Position numbers and translations under genes: made by a program. 64,000 nt of DNA from Liolophura sinensis (Eukaryota > Mollusca > Polyplacophora > Chitonida > Chitonidae). Positions 47,263 to 58,177 of this stretch are shown in pieces. The stretch lies in the NCBI RefSeq assembly GCF_032854445.1, contig NC_088295.1:47479385-47543384 (forward strand). Direction: 5' to 3'. A model generated the notes under the pieces. The model worked only from the letters and a program-made list of their open reading frames with translations. It searched no databases and had not been told where the DNA came from. Each line of letters starts with the position of its first letter. Positions within the stretch are counted from its first letter, which is position 1.

Positions 47263-48840
47263 GCCTAAATGTAGAATGAGCCGACTAAGTAAACTCTTGT
47301 TTCGATAGAAAATGCTGACTTGTTTGCTATAAGAGACAGATAAACTCTATTATCAGTGTAGTAATATTCCATAAACATCACATACATTAGAGTGGTGGGA
47401 CTCATATATCCAAGATATGCAGAGCACCAAAACGCATTATTTTTTTGATTTCACAGCTTTTTTATTATTTTCATTTCTTTATATTCCATTAATTTAATTT
47501 TAAAAAATGAAAAAATTGTCACTCCACCAAACTATATCTGTACCGAGTGTACTTAATAAATCAAATGCCTTTTTGTCTATTTACAGAAAACACTGCGTTC
47601 TAGTTCCTTTCACGAACATACAACCCCAGCCCTGGAGAGGGCAACATAGTCACGTCTACAAAACGGCCATCATCTCATCGCACATGATTTTGTATTCCTA
47701 CCAGTCAGTGATAGCATGGTGTCTTCTTCCTGGGGCATTGAAATAACCAGCTAAACCAATTTCCGAAAGAAGAAAAAAGAAAAAAACAGCTAAACATGTG
47801 GACTATAGGCAGCCACAGAAAATGACCTCTTCAGTGGTGCTAACGGAGCAAGCATGACATAAGCCTTAACAGCTCCGCCACTTGGGTGTCACATGGACAA
47901 TGTGCTTCAGAGTGTAAACTTGTAATACATACTGCTTAAGGCACATAGTAATAATAAACTTTTGATCCACATGCCGGGATTATGATCCACATGCCATGTG
48001 AAACATTTACATAGTGATGCCTAGACTTCATTATTATTGTAATATATGTTGGGTATATTAACAGAAAATTAAATCCATTATTATTGTAATATATGTTGGG
48101 TATATTAATAGAAAATTAAACCCTAAGTTATATGCATAAATCTCTTACAATATATAGGTACAAGAGGCTTTTTAATATCTAAATAATCATAACACTTCAA
48201 AACCATCCATTTGTGTTAAAATTAGAATGTATTCATTCAGGTAAGCACAGACAGACAGATAGCTACCATTAATTGACATAGCGAATTCGGTAGAATTAGG
48301 AGGCCATGAGGTGCAGGATTATAAAGGCTGAATCCAGGAACCAACTATACAGGCTTGCCAAAACTGGCCTGGCAATTAACCAGTTTTTAAGCAGAACATT
48401 TCAACTCCAAGCAGTTGCCGAATGTAACTCTTTGTGTCAAGCAACACGATTAGTTGATTATAGGGACCACTCGGTTGACATCGATTGACACCAGAGAGGA
48501 TGCGCGTGAAGCACTGGACGTATTTAATTCAGGTTTGATATTAAAGTGCACGTAAATTTAAATTTAAAAAGTGAAGACTTTTGATGGGACAGCTTTTATA
48601 ACCAGCAGTTGTTGAGAATCAAAGTTTTACAGCTGAATGAATGGTAGTAATGAATTTTGGTTGTGATAAATTAGGTTGTGGTTAAGCCACAATTTCTTGG
48701 TTTTTCAGTGACAGCCTGGGTATATATCTTTTGTTGCAGTTTAGAAATATCATAGAAGTATAGAGATATATGGCGATAGTATTAAATGAAATCTTTCATC
48801 CTGAACAACTCGTGACTTACCCAACCTACTCGGAACTTAC

Positions 48841-49467
48841 TCAGGTTGTGCCCTCATCCCCGAGTACAAACTCCCTGTAGATTACATGATATGTCTGGTA
48901 AAAGACCTCCCGGATCAGGCCTCTGGCTGGCCCCAGACGCTGGACTTGGAGGTTGATGCCCTCCCCCAGGGCCAGAACGGCCGCAAACCTGAAGGCCTCT
49001 GTGGCCACCCCAACAAACTCTGGGTCTGGTCCGGGCCCATCTTCGTTGTCCATTTTTGGTCTCTCTTTGGAATACGAATCAAGAAAGGTACTGATCACTT
49101 GTCTGATTGCCAGAAATGTGGTCGTCACAGGTCCAACCAAAATCTCTCGATATCGTTGTTCACCTTTCGGTTTTCCTTGCAAAAAAGTGGCATACAGTTG
49201 AGTCAGACAAATTTAAAACTTGACACATTTGTTCAGTCAGAGATCCGTATAAACAAACCTGAGGCAAGCGTTTTAAGTTGGAATTTTGCTTACATGTTAT
49301 AAATATATGTACACGTTGCTGTTGTGCTTTTCGAACTTCGTATTTTAAGTTTCTTTCGATAACGCTTACATGTTTGACGAAAATTTCTCCATCGATAGTT
49401 GGGTAACTTGTCTCAACTACAGCCTTGCTTTTACTGTTCTCGAACACAGGGTTATCCGGAAGAAACT
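48841..49467 (-). CDS. Gene X, last two exons of an unrecognised protein
   Basis: Exon 49315-49467 and terminal exon 48841-49175 join in phase and give about 160 residues to the stop. Acceptors are ccaacag and ttttttgcaag; the first is also kept in the neighbouring copy. Reading-frame conservation with the copy is clear (V-K-H-V in both; G-K-P-K-x-E at the start of the last exon; E-A-F-R-F-A against E-A-V-R-F-A), which supports a real coding past. I do not recognise the family. The E-A-x-R-F string flanked by small hydrophobic residues faintly recalls the active-site helix of N-glycosidase-type ribosome-inactivating domains, but the other signature positions do not fit and the idea is weak. 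A 69-nt exon at 51958-52026, which enters and leaves in phase 1, fits as the next exon upstream. The start codon was not found. Confidence 0.5.
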
Positions 49468-50579
49468 CTGTTGGATGATAAATATGCGTAATTATAACGT
49501 ACATATAACATACTAGGTGACTCTTATACTGAAATGGAATCAAGATTCCGGCCGTACATTGGAACTGGCTTAGCACCATCAGTAAAATAAGAAAGGTACG
49601 GTAAGGCGGAGAATCGGCCCCACAGAGGTACGATAAGAAAGTGCAAATTTCAAAATTCCAGCACAGTTCTGTAAATTCCCAAATCAGAAGTATAAAAACT
49701 GGTCCAATCGCCCATAACTGTTAAATGGCTATAACGGAGATGGTTGCTTAGTAATAACAAACCAAAAATGCCCTCACGATGAAACAGCCAATTTTGCGTT
49801 CAAACGAGGCACTGTGTCTTTAATTTGCAGTACGAATATCAATGTTAACAAGAAAAATATCTTTACTGGAACTTTCATGTGTGTATTTTTACTTCTACTT
49901 GCTGTCACAGTTTGGTCTTGATTAATGTTGGTCAGTTTTGTCATGTTTTGGCAAGTCATGTTTTTAAAATTCATTCATTTTTAAAAATCATAGTCTGTCA
50001 GGCATCCTTCATAGTACAGTGAACTAACCAAGTCACTGTGCATTGTCTGAAAATGTATTTAGTTTGTGAATTGTAGTTGAGTATAGCCACTGGGTTGACA
50101 TCGATTGACGCCAGGGAGGATTTAATGCGTGTTAAAATGCGGCAAAAGTGGCCTATCGTCGATCAGACACCTTAGAAGCAGTTTCTCTCAGTAACTCTCC
50201 CAACACTTGCTTGATACAGAGAGATACATTCCGCAACTAGAATTGCAAGTACTTAATCCAAGTTTGATATTAAAGTGCACGTAAATGTAAATTTAAAAAA
50301 TGAAGACTTTTGATGGACAGTTTGTATAACCAGTAGTTGTTGAGAAAGAAAGATTTATAGCTGACTGAATTAAGGACATGGTAGTAATGAATTTTGGTTT
50401 TGATAAATTGGGTTGTGGTTAAGCCGCAATTTCTTGGTTTTTCAGTGACAGTCTGGGTATATATGTTTTGTTGCAGTTTTAAAATATCAAAGAAATATAG
50501 AGATATATAGCGATAGTATTAAATGATATCTTTCATCCTGAACTTGTGACTTACCCAACCTACTCGGAACTATACAGGA

Positions 50580-51345
50580 AGGTGGTTCTCATCCTGCGGT
50601 ACAAGCCCCCTGTAGTTCAGGCCCCAGACGCTGGGCCTGAAGGTTAAATACCTTCGCCACGGAACAGCACAAGCGCAAATCTCACGGCCTCACTCTGGGG
50701 TGCCATCCTGGCAAATCTTTGTCGTCCTTTTCTGGACAGTGAGCATTTCCAGGAAAGCACTGATGAGATGTTTGACAGCCTGGAAATTTACAGGTGCAAT
50801 GATAATCTCCCGGTTTCTACATTCACTTTTTGGTTTTCCCGCATATAAAGTGGCATACAGCTGACAGAATCAGACAAATTTAAAACTGAGCATATTTGTT
50901 CATATTGATCCATATCAACAAATCGACTTTGCCTGACGTACATGTAGGCATTTTAAGTCTGAGTTCTAAATATGTATATACAAGTTGCTGATGATCAAAC
51001 AGTATATGTCTTCACCTTTTGGTTTTCCTGCCAAAAAAATAAGGCACTGAGTTCACAGATTCAGACAAATTTAAAACTTAGCACGCTTGTTCACTTCCAT
51101 ATTCATGCAAATAAATCGACTGTGCGTTAACCAAACGTTTTCAGCATGAGTTTTGTTTACATGTTCTTACATGTTGCTGTCGTGGGTTTCGAACTTTGTA
51201 TACAAAGCTTCTTTTCATAGCGCATACATGTTTGACGAAAACTTCTCTGGCGATGGTGGGATTGTGACAACTAGGGCTATGCTCATGCTATTTCAAAACA
51301 TGACGTCATCCGGAAGTAACACTGTTGGGTGATAAATATGAGTAA
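50580..51345 (-). pseudogene. Broken duplicate of gene X
   Basis: Matches both exons of gene X. The terminal exon has lost its acceptor (GCGG in place of CAAG near 50835), has a TAA soon after the conserved E-G-I, and has lost sequence in the middle. The upstream exon near 51200-51320 keeps the acceptor cacccaacag and part of the frame, but needs frame shifts. A second copy of the terminal exon's first bases, at about 51.01-51.03 kb, does keep an AG acceptor. Read as a pseudogene from tandem duplication. Confidence 0.65.
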
Positions 51346-51957
51346 TATATAAGATACATATAACATACATGTCTTAGATTTGTTTGATGCTGTTCTTCTT
51401 ACATAAGAGATTCTTATACTGTAACAACAGAACTCGGATAAAATCAAGATAGTGAACCTTTATATTGTTATTTGTAACTGTCTTACCACCATCAGCAAAT
51501 TAACAGGTTCATTGCAATATTTTGACGCAGTGGTGAATCTGTTTCTAAAACGTAAAAGCTGCGTGTATATTTAAATGTAGGAATAGGCAGAAAGGGATAA
51601 AGGATGATACATATGATGCATTTTCTTCCAATGGGGCTTGGCATTGTTGTCGGCATTTTTCTGGGGGGGGGGGGGGATGACTGTAATAAGTGGACAGGAT
51701 ATACTTTGACCGCTTCTTTGCATTATTTATTAAGGCAGTACAAATGTAAACAATACACAGTATTCCAGTGCTGCAGTAAATTCTGTTGATAATACATGAG
51801 AGATATGCCTTCTTTGCACAATTCTAGATTGATATTGATATGAGAGTGTTGGTGGTGCATAAACTGATGTAACATTTAATTACAGCAGTATTACAAATTT
51901 TTGACAACAACAGCATAAGTAAGACCTTTCCCTTTACTCTAAAAACATGAAACTTAC

Positions 51958-52715
51958 TTTTATGGCGCTGGAGTCCTTTCCCATACCGCCGGTTCAGGCC
52001 AGTGCTTATTATGGCACAAGGTCTCCCTGACGACAAGAAATGTTATGTTAAAGTTCTACAATTTTAAACATAACGTGATCGGTAAGCAGACCAAACGTGA
52101 AGCAAGATTGCATGCTTGACACAATTAGGCGTCTCACAGACGAAGCTAACCTTAACGGTAAGGCGCTTACTGATAGACTTTCCCCGAAATCAGAAGAGAA
52201 ACATAACCAGCACCATCGCCATGTGCTGAGTGTAGGCTGTAAATAAAAGAAACATGAGCTTCTGTATAAGAAAAAAAAATGGCTGGTTGTGATTAGAAAC
52301 CGAAGGAGAAACACCGCTTTACAAAGGGTAAAGTGTTTCCTGATTACATAGGGTCAAATGAAACAATTTTAACCGACTATTTACTACCTGAATACATTAT
52401 AGGGGCCTACAGCTAGGCAAACACAGGATATAGAACAAGAAACCTTAAACTTTTCTTCGCGCGAAAGGCGAGTGAAAATATTGAACTGAGATACGAAATA
52501 TCAGGCCGTATAACAACGCAATACGCTGCCAATTGGTATGATGAATCTATCACAACGAAGACAATTACGAACAATTTTGCTTGAATTGATACCTGTACTT
52601 CAGCCACAGCTCGCTGGGTTTTTACGGACGGTTTGCCACTGTGCGTCCAAAGACGGACGCGCGGCACACACGCATGAATGAATGCTGAGGCTTTTTTGTC
52701 GTACTGTAACGACAT
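51958..52715 (-). other. Candidate upstream exons of a minus-strand transcript (perhaps gene X)
   Basis: Three stretches look like spliced exons: 52593-52715 (Met start, 41 codons, donor cag|gtatca), 52171-52236 (acceptor tttatttacag, donor atca|gtaagc) and 51958-52026 (acceptor gtcgtcag, donor aaaa|gtaagt). The last is 69 nt, open in one frame, and joins gene X exon 49315-49467 in phase (a|ag). The phases of the first two do not lead into it, so they may be non-coding or belong to another transcript. Confidence 0.3.
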
Positions 52716-53225
52716 GACATCGTTACATGTTTTGTTTTAATGGCTCTTGGTATATATTTCGATTACCTGAAATACTTGGACTGGATCTTTCTTATTTAAC
52801 TACTAGTTGTTGTTGTTCTTACACACAGGGTGAAGAGAGACTATAGTTTCACTTCAGGTTCGTGGCTCACTATACTCTCTTTATCTGATTCTGATTGATG
52901 TGATTGAAGGGGTTATTGTTAGGTCATGAGGTACTTACCAGGCGAGTTTATTTCACCAGATTTCTTCCATTTTCGTTCGTCACGGCGAAAGAACTTGGTT
53001 CGAATGGAGATCACATTCAGGGTCAATCCTCACACGCGCACGTGTTTCCATAGTGAATGACGCAATGCAGTGTTGATGTGACTGACACTGTTCTTTTGAT
53101 TGGTTGAATTACGGGGCGACAGGTCATGGTTGGGTACTGTAAACTGAGCCCGCGAAATAAAATATGTCGGTTATTCAAAATTCTCTCTCGGAACATAGCA
53201 AAATTATCCTCAGTATTTCCCGATC

Positions 53226-53264
53226 ATGGCGCAACAACAGCTGAGTGCTGCAGATCGACCTACC
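53226..53264 (+). CDS. Candidate first coding exon of a plus-strand gene
   Basis: ATG GCG with 13 open codons (M-A-Q-Q-Q-L-S-A-A-D-R-P-T) and a strong donor acc|gtaagt, preceded by a stretch richer in CpG than its surroundings. A strong acceptor and donor pair further on (54897-54981; ctcttttag ... ataag|gtatgt) continues in phase 0 for only 20 codons to a stop. So the protein is either very short or built from exons I did not find, or the transcript is non-coding. No family recognised. Confidence 0.3.
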
Positions 53265-54240
53265 GTAAGTTATTACTTAATTAAACCTGTTGTAGTTATC
53301 GGGGTCACACATCGATACACAGACATATGCCGTGCACATGGCTAATTTTGTATGCAGAAATGGAACTCCGATTACGTCACTACCGAATCCGGTGATTCTT
53401 CCTTGTACATTTCACGGCTAACATAGAGCTTTGATTATGAGGGTTTCTAGGTTCAAATCCTGTTTTTAATACCTGGAAAGGACCTTTAGAAGTACTCACC
53501 ACACATCCAGTATAGTGCATCCAGCCGGTGGAATTATTCTTGAATCAAACAAAGGTTACAGACTTCCCCGTATTTAAACCGATGTGTTGGTCACCCCAAC
53601 GGAATTCGGTGGTTAGTGGTTGATCGACTGAACCAAGAGGGAATCCCTACTGCAGCCTATAATTAGGACGGTTACCTTTGGAAGTCCTAGAAGTTGACTT
53701 AGTTACCCTCTATGGGTAAAATAGTCACTGGGGTCCTGGACAAATTGCGACCAGTCAACAATAGGATGAAAAGACGGCCGAGACTTTAATGGAAGGGCCA
53801 TTGTATTTTAACATGGATGGGACATTCCACCAAATATGGTGATACATATATCCCTGGTGTAATCGGTTTCTTTCCTGTGGATCAGTGCCTTCCCCTTTAG
53901 CCACATCAACCTTGTTATTTCCGAGATGAGGGATGATCCCTACTTTGGCCAGTGAGGTATAGGGACTTAATGAGACCAATTTGAATCCTTGGACTAAATT
54001 TGTCGAATTTAAATCGTTTTAATTTATTGTATTTTGATATAATAAAACTGAAAGTTCAGTTGAATTCCTACACTGTTGTTTATGAACCTGTTGATTCCTT
54101 AGTTACTGTCTTAATTAAGCACCTTACTAGAACCCTTGGCAATAGGTTAATACAGTACCATAAATTATAATGTGCGTTATAACCCTGAGTTGCTGGCTGT
54201 GAAGTTATTAGAGACTCCCCAGTAATAACGACCAGGTGCG

Positions 54241-54580
54241 GCAGTACTTAGCAATTTTTCAGTCGTTTTTCAGCCGACGAGGAGTCATCAGGTGTGTGTA
54301 CATATCATTATACCGTGTCTTCTTTTGACTGGGCGAGTCCGTGCCGCCAAAGTGAGCACTCCATGCCGCCACTGAAGCAACATGCCGAAGACACCAGACA
54401 TGACACCCCACCCAGTCACATTATACTGATACAGTGCCAACCAGTCCTGTTTCATTGCTCCAAACTCTCAGTGCAGAGCGCCAAACGAGACAGCCACATG
54501 TACCATTTTATGTCATTAATTCGTATGACCCGACCCTAGTTTGATCCACAGTCTCTCAACCACTAGATTAGACCACCGAA
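54241..54580 (+). repeat. Dispersed repeat family R3, copy 2
   Basis: Aligns with 14429-14755 (gccgccaaagtgagcactcc, cagtcctgtttcattgctcc, gagcgccaaacgagacagcc). Same orientation in the window. Confidence 0.75.
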
Positions 54581-56794
54581 GTGATTGAGCTTGGAGAAAA
54601 TTACTTTCCATAGGTGAACTAGTAAGTCATTTTTGATTCAGTTTGCAAGAATGTGGAATTTAAGTTTTTCCACATGTTGTTAGCTGCTCTTTTGAAAATG
54701 AAGGCAAGAAAAAGTTATATACTGGTACATTGTCAACCAGTACTTCTATCTGCCCACACGAGTCTCGAACTCCGGATGTATACATGCGATCGAGGGTTAG
54801 TAACAATATGACCAGTCCTTTCTTGACTCCTCAGATATATTTAATACATACAGAAAAAATATACAACGCTGGTCGGTGAATATGGCCCTCTTTTAGGTTG
54901 TCCTCGCGAGCCGGCGAACGCAGCCGTCTTTAGAAATTTGGCGACTTCTCGGCAAATAATGGTTAAATTTTAACATATAAGGTATGTATAGACAGATTAA
55001 GTCAATCTACGCAGGAAGCGGTTTAATGTTGACTTGCCCCGTCCTTATACCCTAAATTGACACACCGTCATCAGGCCGTCAGGTAAATCGTCTTTCAGGT
55101 CGTCCCACCAAGCTTGGCCAGCTGACCTGATCTTTCGGACGCTGGCCAATGGGTACGTCACAGGCTGCATTCATGCTGTTGCTGGTGCAGTATGTTCAGT
55201 CTGGTTTTCCAGTTTCCGTCAATCATAAACATGACTGCAACGGTATGAATGGAAATATTTATAAGCATATCCTTGCACACCAATGAAATAAATTAATAAA
55301 CAGATTAAACTTCACTTGTAACAAACACAAACAGCCTGTAATTAATGTAAAATGAATTCTTATTTACTCTTGACAACATCTCCACTGATTAACAAACATA
55401 ATTTAGATGTCTTGCTGAACTTACTGATTGCTCAACCTTTCACTAAGTATTAGTACCACATACATTTTGTATACGTAAGTATGATAACCCAAAAGAATTT
55501 TCACAGTATCGAAAGAGTATCACATCTCATAACATACCAAATTATACACATAGGCATTAAGAGAACCATATTCCACAGCAGTATAGAAATAATTTGTAGT
55601 TGAGCAATTACCAACTGAAACCAATGATGGGAATAAGGAAGTGTTGTCCAAGAGGGTGTTGTAATGGATGTAAAGGGTTAACTCTGATTACAGCAAAGGC
55701 ATTGTCACTCAGTAAGTTACATTAAACAATCATGACAACAAGCTTTTTAAATTTAATTTTTTTATAACATGTTTACAAAAATGCACAACTACCCTGTTCA
55801 ATGTAAAACAGATACCTTTATACCCAAATATTGAAACAGAATGAAAAAAAAAACAAAAACATAACTGCTAGACAAATATATGAGAAAAACACAGATGTAC
55901 ACTTTGAAAAGCATATACAGGTGAATGTTGGAACTTCATTCATCAATGAAAGTGATATTTCATTCAGTTAGATATCACATTTGGTATTACATTTTGATAT
56001 GTTTCAAAAAAGAAACATTCTCTTTTTCTGACAGTTCCATCTGAGCTCAGAGAGATGACGTCATAATACAACTTTAGTCAACTTTAAAGTACTACTTCAG
56101 TCCCAAGAAAGGTCAAGCGAAAATTATAAATTAATGTAAAGGATATCCTGTGGAATATAGCTAGCACCATGCTTCAAAAGAATTTAGGAAGAATAACACG
56201 GTTTAACCCCTGTAAGGGGAGAGTCCTGAAAAACAAAATCCTCTGCAGTTTCCATAAAATTTTCCTAATGATAATATTCCTTATGTGACAATGAATCGGG
56301 TAGATACGACGTCAAGTAAGGCAGTTATGCTGGAATGACGTCATGCGCGTTTGACAGTATTTGTGGCAACGGCATTTGTGGCTATGCATCAGTGATGGGA
56401 GATGTCAAGTGTTCTTGCATTACATCACACCAGGCAAAAATTGGAAACCACAGAAAACTTTGCATTCCTTGTTATCCTCCCAAACTAACAACAGTAACCT
56501 TAATACAATGCATTTTTTTTTTATAATATAAGAAAGCAATTCCGACTATTTTGATCCTTATCATTTAACCTTGCTTTTAGGACCTACAAGTCTTGACACT
56601 AACATATTCAACTTAAAAACATTCAAATACACAAAATCATTACTAAAATAAAAATATAAATAAATATTTGTGTTGAGTGGGTTATCATTTCCACAATTCA
56701 ATAGATCAATATTTATATATTATATATTTACGTACCAGTTTTACAAAACTGGTATAACAAAATCCCACAAACATCTATGGCACTATACAGTTCA

Positions 56795-56912
56795 TAAACA
56801 TGAATATTTCATTTATACAACGGCAGCCAGCATTATGGTGGAAGGAAACCGGGTAGAGCCCGGGGGAAAACCACGACCATCCGCAGGTTGTTGCCAGACC
56901 TTCCCACAGGCA
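56795..56912 (-). repeat. tRNA-derived SINE, middle fragment
   Basis: Minus-strand fragment from tgaatatttcatttatacaa through the core (cggcagccagcattatggtg) to ttgttgccagaccttcccac. Both ends are missing. Confidence 0.82.
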
Positions 56913-57628
56913 TACCAAGTCCATACACATCCTAAATTCCTACTATATACAGCTGCTAAAAATATGTACAATTATGTAATGTACAATATACATACAACCG
57001 GGGACAACAATGCCCAATCAATAAGAATTAGACTCTTGAAGTGTTTTCACATTCAGTCCTTGATGGTTTAGTTGTAACTATTACTAATGTACATGATGTA
57101 CACAGTCACTGGTCGGAGATGATTTAAACTTCCAAAAGACTGGGGTCAGTTCTTCAGAAGTGTATTTAAGTTAAAATAGGTTTAAATCTTAATACAAGAC
57201 TCATCCTAATACAAAGTAAACGGCACTTTAGTCTGGACTGAAGTTAATACCACACTGAAGTCGTAATACACTTTTGAACAACAGGCATGACTGGGCCCAG
57301 ATTTTTATTCCACGATCTCCTGCTTTCTCTACCCATAAAAATCAGTGATGCCAGAAAATTCTTCATTTTCCCACTAAACAACAATCAAACAAATAAATAA
57401 ATTGTAGCCTGGTGAAATGCTATTAAATGTTTAGTGTAACTGTCAGACTACACCACAAGTATTTGTGAAATAGATACAAAGAAATTATTTTAGCTCTGTA
57501 ATACTCAGCTGTGATAAGCTTTAAAGTTTTGATAAGAAATCAGCCCTGAATGGGGCGATGTGATTGAGCCCTGGTAGCACATTATAAAGTAAATCGGGTA
57601 CAACACTCATATACTCATGTAAAGTACA

Positions 57629-57759
57629 GAGGCCGGTTTCATGAAGCTTACTTAGTGTTAAGTTGCCCTTAGATAAGTGCACTTTATATCTCTACAACAC
57701 ACGTTGCCATGGTAGTCAAGGGCTTACTTAGCTAAGTGAGCTGCATGAAACCGCCCCCA
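57629..57759. mobile_element. Short inverted-repeat element (MITE-like)
   Basis: About 130 bp with imperfect terminal inverted repeats: ggccggtttcatgaagctta at the left, and the reverse of gctgcatgaaaccgcccc at the right. The inner arms cttactta / gctaagtga extend the hairpin. No coding capacity, so it is probably a non-autonomous DNA element. Confidence 0.65.
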
Positions 57760-58177
57760 GAATACTTCAGTTTTATGTGTGTATGTTAAAACTAGGCCAT
57801 CATTAAAAACATGTTTGCTGGTCGCCACCCAACTGACACTCACCATCCACAACCCCCCCCCCCCCCCCCAAAAAATGTCCCTACTCTACAGTCTTTATTA
57901 GGATTTGACTTAAACATTTTTTTTAGTTCTCTGTCAATTTTAATTTCTTTAAAATCCCTAATTTTGCGATAACGCTGTGTTATGCACAAGAAACAATTCT
58001 AATGTACGGCTGTATAAAATATTTGTTTATGTTGAAAATCCCTCACACCTCTCACTATTAAAATATTGCTGCTGTAGTACAAAAGCTCAAGTGCATTAAT
58101 GAAAGTTTTGCTGAGCAATAACCTCGCCTCTTTATGAACATGACCACTTCAAATCAAGGGTGAGCGGAGTACATATT

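Larger units (their letters stand above)
44713..48465. other. Intergenic region right of the sulfotransferase gene
   Basis: No gene recognised. It holds three further SINE copies (listed separately), a poly-C run at about 45985, and a 57-bp direct duplication (tattattgtaatatatgttg) at about 48010-48120. The longer open frames, for example at 46553-46828 and 47507-47746 on the plus strand, show no domain-like pattern or flanking splice signals. Confidence 0.5.
48466..51345. repeat. Direct segmental duplication of about 1.0-1.25 kb
   Basis: 48466-49500 and about 50088-51345 align along their length, from ggttgacatcgattgacacc through ttggttgtgataaattaggt to the exons of gene X. The right copy has an extra internal duplication of about 190 bp (50.82-51.00 and 51.01-51.18 kb), which repeats the start of the last exon and its acceptor region. 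Confidence 0.85.
54982..58177. other. AT-rich stretch between gene X region and TM7SF3-like gene
   Basis: No coding exon recognised. The right part is probably the 3' UTR and flank of the TM7SF3-like gene. It contains a SINE fragment (56795-56910), an inverted-repeat element (57629-57759) and a poly-C run at about 57851-57868. Confidence 0.5.

Noticed and set aside
48886-49302. 138-codon plus-strand open frame opposite gene X
   Set aside because: It is a shadow of the minus-strand terminal exon. Frame conservation with the duplicate supports the minus strand.
55077-55240. Third plus-strand exon after ttcag at about 55100
   Set aside because: In the phase set by the 53226 exon it stops within nine codons. 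The longer open frame does not fit any acceptor in phase.
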